Shown here piece after piece: positions 22,801-36,185 of a DNA stretch of 64,000 bases. The stretch is taken from NCBI GenBank assembly GCA_963966185.1, contig CAWZYM010000141.1, positions 248,001-312,000 on the forward strand. The letters are read 5' to 3'. Source of the DNA: Rhabditoides inermis (Eukaryota; Nematoda; Chromadorea; Rhabditida; Rhabditidae). How positions within the stretch are numbered: the stretch's first letter is position 1; each line of letters starts with the position of its first letter. The notes beneath the pieces are model-generated. The model saw only the letters and a program-made list of their open reading frames with translations, did no database searches and had not been told where the DNA came from. The position numbers and the translations under genes are program-made.

Positions 22801-25635
22801 CTACCGCGTCCAGCGATGGAGCTGTATTGGCACCGCGCAGGACATGGTCCCCTCCCCCCTCCCCTACCGCGTCCAGCGATGGAGGTGTATTGGCACCGCG
22901 CAGGACATGGTCCCCTCCCCCCTCCCCCTCCTCTACCGCGTCCAGCGATGGAGCTGTATTGGCACCGCGCAGGACATGGTCCCCTCCCCCCTCCCCCACC
23001 GCGTCCAGCGATGGAGCTGTATTGGCACCGCGCAGGACATGGTCCCCTCCCCCCTCCCCCACCGCGTCCAGCGATGGAGCTGTATTGGCACCGCGCAGGA
23101 CATGGTCCCCTCCCCCCTCCCCTACCGCGTCCAGCGATGGAGCTGTATTGGCACCGCGCAGGACATGGTCCCCTCCCCCCTCCCCCTCCCCTACCGCGTC
23201 CAGCGATGGAGGTGTATTGGCACCGCGCAGGACATGGTCCCCTCCCCCCTCCCCTACCGCGTCCAGCGATGGAGCTGTATTGGCACCGCGCAGGACATGG
23301 TCCCCTCCCCCCTCCCCCACCGCGTACAGCGATGGAGCTGTATTGGCACCGCGCAGGACATGGTCCCCTCCCCCCTCCCCTACCGCGTCCAGCGATGGAG
23401 CTGTATTGGCACCGCGCAGGACATGGTCCCCTCCCCCCTCCCCCTCACCTACCGCGTTCAGCGATGGAGCTGTATTGGCACCGCGCAGGACATGGTCCCC
23501 TCCCCCCTCCCCCTCCCCTACCGCGTCCAGCGATGGAGCTGTATTGACACCGCGCAGGACATGGTCCCCTCCCCTACCGCGTCCAGCGATGGAGGTGTAT
23601 TGGCACCGCGCAGGACATGGTCCCCTCCCCCCTCCCCCACCGCGTCCAGCGATGGAGCTGTATTGGCACCGCGCAGGACATGGTCCCCTCCCCCCTCCCC
23701 TACCGCGTCCAGCGATGGAGGTGTATTGGCACCGCGCAGGACATGGTCCCCTCCCCCCTCCCCTACCGCGTCCAGCGATGGAGGTGTATTGGCACCGCGC
23801 AGGACATGGTCCCCTCCCCCCTCCCCCTCACCTACCGCGTTCAGCGATGGAGCTGTATTGGCACCGCGCAGGACATGGTCCCCTCCCCCCTCCCCCTCCC
23901 CTACCGCGTCCAGCGATGGAGCTGTATTGGCACCGCGCAGGACATGGTCCCCTCCCCCCTCCCCCTCACCTACCGCGTTCAGCGATGGAGCTGTATTGGC
24001 ACCGCGCAGGACATGGTCCCCTCCCCCCTCCCCCTCCCCTACCGCGTCCAGCGATGGAGCTGTATTGACACCGCGCAGGACATGGTCCCCTCCCCTACCG
24101 CGTCCAGCGATGGAGGTGTATTGGCACCGCGCAGGACATGGTCCCCTCCCCCCTCCCCCACCGCGTCCAGCGATGGAGCTGTATTGGCACCGCGCAGGAC
24201 ATGGTCCCCTCCCCCCTCCCCTACCGCGTCCAGCGATGGAGGTGTATTGGCACCGCGCAGGACATGGTCCCCTCCCCCCTCCCCTACCGCGTCCAGCGAT
24301 GGAGGTGTATTGGCACCGCGCAGGACATGGTCCCCTCCCCCCTCCCCCTCACCTACCGCGTTCAGCGATGGAGCTGTATTGGCACCGCGCAGGACATGGT
24401 CCCCTCCCCCCTCCCCCTCCCCTACCGCGTCCAGCGATGGAGCTGTATTGGCACCGCGCAGGACATGGTCCCCTCCCCCCTCCCCCTCACCTACCGCGTT
24501 CAGCGATGGAGCTGTATTGGCACCGCGCAGGACATGGTCCCCTCCCCCCTCCCCCTCCCCTACCGCGTCCAGCGATGGAGCTGTATTGGCACCGCGCAGG
24601 ACATGGTCCCCTCCCCCCTCCCCTACCGCGTCCAGCGATGGAGGTGTATTGGCACCGCGCAGGACATGGTCCCCTCCCCCCTCCACTACCGCGTCCAGCG
24701 ATGGAGGTGTATTGGCACCGCGCAGGACATGGTCCCCTCCCCCCTCCCCTACCGCGTCCAGCGATGGAGCTGTATTGGCACCGCGCAGGACATGGTCCCC
24801 TCCCCCCTCCCCCTCACCTACCGCGTTCAGCGATGGAGCTGTATTGGCACCGCGCAGGACATGGTCCCCTCCCCCCTCCCCCTCCCCTACCGCGTCCAGC
24901 GATGGAGCTGTATTGGCACCGCGCAGGACATGGTCCCCTCCCCCCTCCCCTACCGCGTCCAGCGATGGAGGTGTATTGGCACCGCGCAGGACATGGTCCC
25001 CTCCCCCCTCCCCCTCCCCTACCGCGTCCAGCGATGGAGCTGTATTGGCACCGCGCAGGACATGGTCCCCTCCCCCCTCCCCTACCGCGTCCAGCGATGG
25101 AGCTGTATTGGCACCGCGCAGAGCACCGTCTTCTCTACCGTGTTGTTCAAAGCAACGACAAGGCAGTAGATGTATATTGAACGGCATCAGACAACAACGC
25201 GGCAAGAATACTGATGTTTCCTCTGTGAATAATCGATGTTTGTGTGTGTGTGTTTTTGCGTTTGTTTGCGATTCGCACTACCGGATAAATGTTTTTCTTA
25301 ATTTGAATGATGTTGAATTGAAATGAATTTGGTCATTGTGCATGTGTCAGGGGTGACATTCAAATTTTTCGCATTGCGTTTGCTTTTGTTAGAACACATA
25401 ACTGCACAACTTAGGAAAAGGATATTGATGTCAGAGGTGACATTGAAATAGAAACTCTCCTTTTCAAGGAAAGATGTAACTTGCTCCCTTTTGAGTTGTT
25501 CAAGAAGCACGTGGCTACCGCTGTGCTCGCTCACGACAAGTGGCTGGCGGTGGGCACACAGGGAGGACTGGTCTACGTCATGGACCACCAGGGACATGTC
25601 GACGAGGACAGCGTGCCGGTGCGTGAAGGGGATCT

Positions 25636-25668
<33 letters not shown>

Positions 25669-26175
25669 GAAGTTCTGTGGTCGTATTGAATGGAGATGGT
25701 GTGAGGCAGAGAATGAGTATAGCCCGTTTGCAGATCCTCCGCCCTCACCGCTGCGCCGTCTCCCGTCTGTCGACTGACTCGGGCGGGCACTACATTGCGA
25801 GCTGCGCCGCCGATGGGAGAGTCGTCATCACAGGCATCGGAAGGGGGGAGTGGAACCATGTCAGTGGTGATTTATCTCTTATGAATTTGAGACAAGGAGA
25901 TTGGTTGGCGTATGTTTTAGGTCACATGTGTTCAATAATGAGAAACATCATCCAATACTGATGTGTTGTTGTCCACAGGTGCTGTCGACTTCCTACGTTC
26001 CGCGCGCGCTGTGTCTCTCCCCCGACTTTGCCCGATCAGGGACGGGCCAGCAGTTCGCAGTGGCGGAGAGGAACCTCAGTCTGTACCAGAGGGGAGTGTT
26101 CAAGTATAAGGAGACGGTGAGGAGGGAGGAAGGGAGAGAGGAGGGAGGGAGAGAGAGAGGGAGTAAGAGGGGAGA

Positions 26176-26219
<44 letters not shown>

Positions 26220-28786
26220 TGCAGGTGCTGTTCCGTGGCGGCGAGCGTGACGGTTTCATCTCTCGCGCCAGCTGGAGCCGCCACTACATTGCCTTCACGA
26301 ACGAGTGCGGCACGAGGGTCTATGACAGGTGGGTTTTGTTAATTAAAACATTGGTGCAGAATTGTCTTGTAACTGCGATGTGAGACATTGGATTGGAAGT
26401 GAAACGTGAGGTGGCACAGAGGTGTGTGATATCGAGTTCATCGAGACAGACCGATTGACCTCATATATACTATGCTGCCATCACACTATCTCTTGTTTGC
26501 TCAATAGTTGTACTTACCTGCCGGTCAACAATGTCGGTTTGATCCGAGCCAGGGGCCAGGAACATTCCTCCAGACTGATGGGCACTCATGACTTGCCAGT
26601 TGCAGATGGGTGGAGCGTGTGGTGACTGTGGTGTCTCCGCAGCACGACACGGCACGCACGCGCACCAGCCGGTTCCCCCCACAACACTGCTGGCTCAAGG
26701 TAGGGCTCAACGAGCTGTTGTCGTCCCCCGGCTGGTGACATTGCGGGTGTGTAGATGAAACAAATATATTGAGCGAATGTCTACTTCGTCATCGTTGAAG
26801 GATGTAGGAGTGGACAGAGCGGCGATGAAGAAACACTTTCACTATGACCCCTTGCAGGAAGCGGACACGCTGGCAGTCGGTTGGGCGGACAGCGTCGTTG
26901 TGCTCAAGCTGGTCAAGACGGAGGGAGCCGTGGCGGTACGTCATCTTATTGGTTATTCAAAATCTGAGTGTAACCGCGGTGGTTGCTGTTTTCGTGGTTC
27001 AGGGATTGAGTACTTGGAAGCCACCCTCCCCTCTTCCCTTTCAGGTGCAGACCCGTGGTGAGATCCACTTCTCGTGGCGCCTTGACATGTTCGTCTCCGG
27101 ACTCTCGTTCGTCGTCGACAAGAAGACTGGCGAGTGAGTCAGACTGTTTTGTTTTCCGTTGCTTCTGTTACTGGCAGCATTAGTGAGAACAGATTGTTCT
27201 GAAAATTCGAGTAGTGGTTTAGTGTTGGGTGAAGCGTAGAACTTCTTATGTTTCGTATATCCCCCAAACATCTTTCAGCTGTAAAGTGGGTTGAATAGTA
27301 GTGTTAGTTTATTCCACCTGATTAGTATATTCATAGCTTATCCGAAATTTTAATTTATGAATCATGATGCTATGAAGCATAGGAAAAGAAGTGATTACCA
27401 TACGAGTGTCCACCCTCTGCCACCCTCTTTACTGCGAACATGAGTTGATTCGGTTGATTCTTCTGATGCGAGTTGTCTGTGGTTTCCTTCTTGGCAACCC
27501 GCCCCCTTTCAGCTGGCGCGAGTTGTGTGTGTTCGGACTGAAGCCAGCCGAAGACGAAGCGGACGCATTCTGCGATCAGGCGGTACGCACTCATTTGTTG
27601 CGTTGTAACATTATTTTACTTTGTTACTTTGTGGTATTTGTAACAGTACACGAAGAATCATCCATTAAGATACCTATCAAGTGTGAAACTACATTGCGTC
27701 GGTGAAACGTAATTAACGTACATGTGATTATTGAGTTTGTACTACAATAGAGTTTTAGTCTTGACACACGCCCGTTGCAGTCAGTCGCCTCGTACTCGCC
27801 CTCTGTTCTGGCTGCGGCCGATGGCCCCGCCCCCGCAGTCCAGCTACAGGTACTCCAGCCGGAGGGACTCAACGCGTACCTACTGCAGGCGAGTGAAGTT
27901 GTTCTTTATGGACAATACATTGTATTACTAATCATTTTCTTACACACCATCATGTATGTTCTCTATAGGCGGAAGACTCGATTGGATTCGCGTCGAATGC
28001 GCTGTCACAGCCCGCACAGTTCCAGCTGGCAGGTGAGGAGAGGGGAGGGAAGAGAGAGAGAGAGAGTGAGAGAGGGAGAGGTTGGGAGAGAGAGGGAGGG
28101 AGGGAGAGAGAGAGAGAGAGGGAGGGAGAGGGAGGGAGAGAGAGGGAGGGAGGGAGAGAGAGAGAGAGAGGGAGGGAGAGGGAGGGAGAGAGAGAGTCCT
28201 TTCCCTCGCAGGCCTGCCGGACTACGACCTCTACTTCCTGCTCGGACCCAGCCAGCTTGTCGCCGTGAGTTGTATTTATTTGCTTTTTAACGTTTGAATT
28301 ATGTCCTATTTTTTCTATTTTCTTCCAATTTTTCTAGGGGCTTTCCGGGATAATTACAGACTGATGTTGCCGAAATTATTTCTCTTCGGATATACTGGCG
28401 GTGTTGCGTATTCCTAGTGGAATGAAACATTGTGTATGTGGATATGTGATTTCTTGCTGAAATCTCAAGTTACTATTAGAGGGAAGAAGATATAACAATA
28501 GAGTAGAAGTTGATGTGTCCTGTGCGACGCTCACGCAACGACGCCAGAACCGGAGTAGAATACAAACCCCGAGCTCCAGTTGTGCTGTTCGGATGTTGGG
28601 ATGCCTAGCAGTGACTGTGACCAGATTGACTACTGGTTGATTCGTGCAGGCGACTCCGTACTCGGCTGACGACGCGGTGCGATGGCGGGTGGAGAACGAG
28701 CTATTTGAGGAGGCGTGGGAGTACGCGGCACAACACGCAGATCACATAGAAGGTGGGGGGAGGGAGTAAAAGAGAGAGAGATAGAG

Positions 28787-28826
<40 letters not shown>

Positions 28827-31800
28827 GCTTCTCGCAGACCCGGAGGTGCAGCCGTCTTCGGTGGGCCGTCTGATGATCGAGCAGCTGTTGCAGTCTGGCC
28901 GGGCGAGGTACGCGGCTGGCAGGCTCAGTGAGGTGAGCGGGGCAAACAGTACAATGGGTGTATTCAGAATCAGAAATCTCACATATATTCACAAACACAC
29001 AACATCCAACAAACTACCGCTCAGATCCGTGAGGGACAAAGTGAAGACTGTGCATGCATTCACAGTGTCCTGGGTATCCATGTGGTTAACTGTCCACTGT
29101 CCACCAGGAGTGGATTAGAACAAATACACATTATTGTCTCAGATCACCTTATAACTGTATATCGGAATCAAGAAGAGGGGGAATCACGGCCAGGCTGTCC
29201 GTGTAATTAGCTGTTCACACAAAACAACAAACGAATGCACAATTTACCACTGTTGCCAGGTGTGCGGTGGTTGCAAGGAGGACTGGGAGTACTTCGTGGG
29301 GGAGTTCGAGCGGGCCCGCCTCATCTTGCTACTTGCTGATCTGCTCCCGACGGGAAGACCGCAGCTAGAGCCGGAGTGCTACGAGTGAGTGGTGTTTTCG
29401 AATTTCACCCTTGATGATCTATTGTACTGTGAATTTTTTTCCTGGTTTGTAATCGAGCAGAAACGTAGTTAGTGAGAGCCAGAGTGCTACGAGTGAGTGT
29501 TGAAGTGTGTGTTGTACCGAAGCAGATGATCTATTAGATTTTGTGAGTATTGTTTTGATTTGTAATCGATTCAGAAACGTATGGTTAGTATGTGATGTAT
29601 AATGACAGAACTCGTATTAATACCATTGGGGGACATCATAATCTCCCCTCCCCTTGCCAGATACGTGCTGCACGCGGCTCTCTCCAAGGACGTGCGCCTC
29701 TTCAAGCGACTCGTACAGACGTGGAGCCCCGACCTGTACAGAGTCGGTGCGTCGGTTCGCATCATTGTTCACTGTGGATCTGCGAAATATATGTGATATG
29801 TGAACACATTCTCACTCACATTCAGGCGCGCTGACTTCCGTGACCCTGCAGAGAGTGCACGAAGCGAGCGGGGCTCAGCCGGGGGAGCAGGCAGCGGTGA
29901 GAGGGGGAGGGGAGGGGGGGGGAGAGAGATAAGGGAGGGAAGAGAGGGAATAGAGAGGGAGGGAGAGGGAGGGAGAGAAAGGGGGAGAGAGAGTGAGGGA
30001 GGGAGGGAGGAGGGAGAGGAAGAGGGGGAGAGGGAGATGAAGAGGGGGGGAGGGAGTGAGAGAGAGTGAGGGAGGGAGGGAGGGAATGAAGGAGAGGAAG
30101 GGAGGGGGAGAGAGGGAGGAGGGGGAGAGAGGGAGTGTGTGAGAGGGAGAGAGAGGGAGGAGGGAGAAAGAGAGAGAGGGGAGAGAGAAAGAAGGGAGAG
30201 AGAGCGAGGGGGAGAGAGTGAGGAAGAGAGAGAGTGAGGGAGAGAGAGAGAGTGAGGGAGAGAGAGAGAGTGAGGGAAAAGAGAGGGAGAGAGATAGAGG
30301 AAGGGAGGAGAGAGAAAGAGAAAGAGGGGGAGAGAGAGAGAGAGAGAGGGGGGGGGGGGAGAGAGAGATGTCTCCCTGTTCAGGTGACCCCCGAGGAGGA
30401 GCTGTGTCTCTACCAGGCCCTCGCCCATCTCTATGTCTACGAGAGAAAGTATGAACAGGTGATTAAAACTTTTATTTTATGTTGAGTTTTCGGTTATTTT
30501 CAAATTCCCATTAACGTCTTATTGATGATGCGAACAGAGACGTTGGTGTTTTGTTGTGTAGGTGAAGCGTATGTTTGGTGGTTGCGGTTGAGTTGTAAGT
30601 GAAGTCACTTGTCTGTGTTAGTGGACACTTGTCTCTGTTAGTCTTGTGACGAATATGATTATTCTACAAAATTCGTGATGTGTGAAAACATGGTAAAAAT
30701 GAAAAGACATCAGCATGATGATTTCGTCTTTCAAGATGATGACGTAATCATTATGCTTGCAGATAGTGAAGATCCGGAACACTTATTTCAATATGAAAAC
30801 AGATGTCTATTGTTTCCTTCTGATGTAATGTCATATCGTTTTTGCAGGCAGTGAAGATCTACCTCTCTCTCCGCGACAAACAAGTGTTCGTCGTGGTCGA
30901 CAAGTATCAGCTGTTCGATCTGGTCAGCTGTTTGTTTGTTTGTTTGTTTACTTATTTATCATTTTTCTAAACACGTTATGGAAGAAAAAAGCACGTAACA
31001 TTGAACACAACACGTTTATTTCACAACTTTTGCGATAAGTGAGTGAACTGGGACAGTGTGCGAGACGAGAGACTGAGATCATATCGAATACACAGAGTGA
31101 GAGACGGCAACCGTATACAAAGGGAGGTTTGTACTAGAAGAATCTCGGCCCGTATACCAAGGAGTATGAGACAATCAATCCACTCTTACTGACTCTACGT
31201 GTTCACAAACGCTAACGATAGGTGGGATTGGACAGTTTTCTGGTTTAGAAACCAGAAAGTTGTTTTCCCACTATAAAAATGAATACATGTACATGCACCG
31301 GTGAGATATCTGGGAAAGAAGATCGCACCGCTAATGTACAAAGCAAGTATAAATACAAATGGAGAGGAGAAAATGCGTTACAATTGACAAACAGTAAATT
31401 CACAAACGAACAACTGAAGTGCGTAAGTAGATAGCTGCGTGGATAGTAATGAGTAATGAGTAACTGTGTGTCATACCCTGTCCGGTCATATAATGAGAGC
31501 GGCAGCGACAGTAGCCAATGAAGCGACGAGGGCGACAAGGGACGGCGTGTTGGCCGGGTCGCAGCAGTCGAACAGAACCTGTACTTTGTATTGAATAGAC
31601 GCATATTCATTGTATGTAGACTGTTGTGCGGTCTTCGTTGATTAGCCTACGGGAAGGGTGCTCTTCTATTTGTAATTTGTATGAATTAGAAATCACTCCT
31701 GAAATTTTGAGGGTACTTCCCTTTCCAGACTCCTGACTGAGATTTGACCTATCGATTAGAATAGCAGGTCCGATGTTTATCGTACATAATCTGTCTTCGC

Positions 31801-34800
31801 AGAGATACACTATTCATAGAGCTACGCAGTCTGGGTGCAGGAGCAGGACGATAAGTGAAGGCTCTACTCACGGATACGTTGATCATTCCCTCGTTGACTG
31901 TCTTCCAGTAGAAGACTCGCCCTGCCCTCGCCTCTGCCCACAACAGAGACACTATAGCGTTCCGAATGCGGGGGACCTTGTCCTGGAAAGATTTGTTGGA
32001 GCAGGCTATCTTTCGGAGTATCAAGTGCGCATATCTACTTCACTCTTGGTGATAACCGCTAAACGAGCTACTGGATAGGTACATTTCTCTATTCTGCTAT
32101 TCTCCATTCAGTCACTCACGGATGATGGTTTGGTGCTGTTTTCTCATCAGCCCTATCAGGTGTGATGTATTGTAACATGTACGTTACTGGCAATAACATC
32201 GATTGCGTGATAGTGTAATCGCGTTATCACTACAGATGATCGATACAAGAACTATTAGTTGGGGTTATCAACACGTGTTTTTAAAGAAAACTGAAACACA
32301 AATAAAGTTTCAATTAACTTTACTTACCTTGCTGTTGTTGCCACGTCCGGTGACAATAGACATAGAGAGGGGCGAGTGGTAGAGACGCTGCTGCGCAGCT
32401 GAAAAGAGGGACATCTCTCTCTCTCTCTCTCTCTCTCTCTCCACTCACCGAACTGTCTCAGTTTCTGTCTCGCTGCCTCGACAGCTATGTTCTCTCTGAG
32501 AAAGTGTAAATCTATGTACAGTTCGGTCTCGTCTTGGAACATAGCCAGTAGCTTCTTCTCCTCGGCATCCAGGGCGGACCACTTGGCTGGACCCTGTAAA
32601 AATACTCTCTCACTCTCTTCTTCGCGCGCGAGCGCTCTCTTTCTCCCCCTTCTCTATGTATCTCTCCTCTCACATATGTCAGTCGGGGAAGGAATGCATC
32701 TTTTGTATTCTATAAACGTATGTATACGTGCGCATATAAATATAATGATATTCGATCACACAATGATTTGATTCTGTGATATACTTTGACTATACTATTG
32801 CCACTTGAGAGAAAAGTACAAATTTAAAAAAAAACTTACCTTGTCGCTCTTGGGTTTTTTGTAGACAATGGCCCACTCCTTTTTGAGATTCTCCTGTTGA
32901 GCAGACACATCCGAGAGGAACTTGCGACGATCCTCCGAGTTGTGACGCCTGCGAGGCGCCTGGAAGGAGGGGGAGGATGGGGAGGGAGAGGGAGAGAGAA
33001 GGAGGGACAATGAAATGAAAAGATCGAGTCAAGGAGAGTCAGCAAGGCGAGTTAAAGCTCTCACCTTGCGTTTCTGGCCGTCGCAGCAGTGTCTATACTT
33101 GAGCCACAGCTTGCCGATTCCGGTCAGCATGAGAACGGCGAGAATGATGCGGAACAAGGGCGAGTGGAAGGGGTTCTCATCGTAGTGCGACATGATCCAA
33201 CTGTTTATGAACCGCCAATACGCTGTTGTATGCAGGACGCGGCGGTATGGCGAGTGGTTATATAGGCCCGCCCACTGTTGTTGTGTGCAGAGTGTGTGCG
33301 CTCGCGTTTCGCAACTGCCTAGTAAGGACACGTCGAATAGCGAGAGTGCGAGAGGAGAGAGGGAGAGAGGAGCCCTCGTTTCCAGTGGTTACTCTGCGTC
33401 TCTCTCCTCTATCTTCTCCCTCTCTCTCCCTCTTTCATCTCTGCGTCGCGGTTTGAACCTGATATCACACTGTTTTTGCACATTGCGAAATGGTTGAAAA
33501 ATAGTGATCAAACATTGACCAGAAAGCTTTACAATACGAGATAACGATTTATCACGCACAAAAACAGCATAATGAGGTGTTGAAATGTGTATAACTAGAG
33601 AGTAGTTCAGTAGTTTTGTACTTTTATTTCGCATAGATTCTAGCCACTACTATAAGAATGCAAATTTTAGCCGCGAATCATTTTCAGAGTGCCACAGAAC
33701 ATTCGACGAATCATGTAGAGAAAAGCATGGACAATGAATTTCACATTTTCCAAGAAAATCTCGGCGAATCGTCTGGCTATCTTGTCGGTTGAGGCCCATG
33801 AGCGACCGTGTCTGCCGTTGCGCACTCTGCGCCCGCCTCCCACCTGCATATATACACTAATGAATATGGAGAATACTTTCAGAGAATGATTTCAAAGTGA
33901 TACACGTGCCGTGTTTCCGAGTAGAACTTCCCAAGCAACTTCGTATGCGGCGAGACCGAGAAAACTCGCAAGAATGTAGTATCTGTTGGTGAAGAATTCA
34001 GGAAATGCGTAGAATAAAAGTAAAATATAGGATATGACGAGAGACTTCGAGGTCATTACTGAAAGTTTTGCGAATTGGGAGCAGCCACTATTCGTCTATG
34101 CGCAATGCCTCGTCAGCGTAGGGAGAAAAGAGAGAGAGAAAACAACAGCTGGCGGTAGCCGGAAAGAGAGGCATTCGCGAAAGGGCGCGGCAATGTTTCT
34201 TAGAGTGTTAGGTTTTCGGTTGTGTTTTTATCATAAGTTACAGTTCAAAGGTTCACCGACATAAGTCGCAGTTTTCACTGACGTTGTGACATACATTTGT
34301 AGAAAGTGTACTCGGCGGGTTCATCTCCGTGTTCCGAGGATTTCTCAAGTCTCATCAAGATTAAGTGATGATGATAGAATACAGGGGGTTGTTCAACAAT
34401 TTATCACTTGAAAATCACGACAAGGCACATTGGGCAGGTCCGAGACCGGCCCATTCATACGCGTATTTTACGCGTATCAATGCGAGAGGAGACTTGATTT
34501 TGGCGGGATAAATAATGCATCAAAAAGGACACATAAAAGGAATGATTGACATATGAGAGAGAGGGCAGTTGCAAAAAGTTTTCTGTTTTCAATAGTCAAA
34601 TTGGAGATGTGTGATAGAGGATCGGGATTGGAATGTATGAGTATTCGAGAGAGTTGATCATTTTCTCGGGTTAACGACCATCCTTCCTTCGTTGACCCAT
34701 TCGAATCGCAGTCCTTTCCCTCGAACAATGCGCTCCACCAGGGGCTTGAGCACTGCTCCATTCTTCGAGTGACTACCACGACCAGGTATGATCGTCAGCG

Positions 34801-36154
34801 GACGGCCTAGAAAAGGATATCAATGTTGAATAGGATATCAATGAGCCGTTATAAAGTTTCAAAAGTTCTATTTTTTTCTATTATCATTCGCACATTTCGA
34901 ATATTTTCACCGAAATGTGCGTTTCTATCAAAAGGGTTATTTGTGCAAGTTACATGAGCTCACCATTGGCTTGTGCGATGTAAAATAGCACCTTCTGTTC
35001 TGCCTCTTTTGCATAGCAACCGTGCAGGTCGATGGTGTCTTGATAGACGGAAGACCTGGGTGGTGCTTTAAAATGAGGTTTTCCGTTGATTCGGTCGTTT
35101 TGGGGGTACGGAAGCGTTGGTTTCGGCCAGTGCGTGCTAGAAGGAGTGTGGCGTTGAGGTCCAGGGGTACAGGGAGGCTCCCAAATCACAGAGGTACGGC
35201 GTTGATAGACGCTAGCGCGAGTCGAGGGTTTAGCAGGGGCGACAGGCTTGGAAGCATCGCTCGCGCCGAACAGGTATTCGAACGCCTTCTGGATGTAGTT
35301 CATGGAGACTGCCGATGGAGCTCGGGTGAATTTGAGATGCGAATGGATTGAGGTAGGCCAGTGAGGGAGGCGGGTGAATTTGTATACGGGGCGGAGTTGC
35401 CGCGTTGCAGCCGTCTATTGGCTGTCGCCTAATCATAATTGCGTGAGGACCATGGGAAATCATTTCGCAATAGAGAGGTGTGAACGCGTGTGCATACTGC
35501 ATACGACCATATTAGGTTGAGGAGATTAGAGTAGAAACGGGAGACTCGCAAACAAAATCGTTATAAATCGTATAGAGAAAATTTTTTTTCAAACAGAAAG
35601 AATGATAGTTTTGAACAACATCTTTTTCCAGGATCCGACAGTAGTGGCAATGGTGGGAAAGTAGAAATATAGTAGAATAGATTCACGTATCTATCAAGTT
35701 ATATTATTTCAAACTAACTAGTTCTCTATCGTTTTTTTAAATTATTTTAAACGTTATGTTTATACTGATTGTGTTCACAAACTTATTCGCACACATCGTA
35801 AATACACGTTTCAACAGTCGCACTACTTCCATTTCACACGCATCACGGCAAACTGTCATGACAACGTAATTAATACACTCGCACAAAATCAAAGTCGGGA
35901 GCAGATGCACACTTTCTACACACACTCGCTTCACATATATGGATATATGACTGCTGACTCTGACAGCGACTCTGCAGGTGCGTGAGCAGATCTCCGATCT
36001 GATGGCGATCGACTGCGACCGCGCCGTGCGACTGCTGCTAGACAACGAGGACAGCCTGCCCAGCCAGCTCGTCATGACGAAGATAGCCAGACAGCCCAAG
36101 CTGCAGGTGCTTGGGGCGTATCTCTCCTTCCACTCCCTCTCTCTCTCTCCCTCC

Positions 36155-36185
<31 letters not shown>

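Noticed and set aside
20475..25121. CRISPR-like array
   Set aside because: There are no unique spacers between the repeats; it is a head-to-tail minisatellite in an animal intron.
20450..25326. Open fr​ames of up to 1576 codons encoding 21-residue peptide repeats
   Set aside because: The 63-bp unit has no stop in any plus frame, the frame changes within the array at length variants, and the array lies between two VPS41 exons. Openness follows from the unit, not from selection on a protein.
29769..30485. Ser/Leu/Pro-rich and Arg/Glu-rich open frames
   Set aside because: They cover the polypurine tract of VPS41 intron 18 and end with it.
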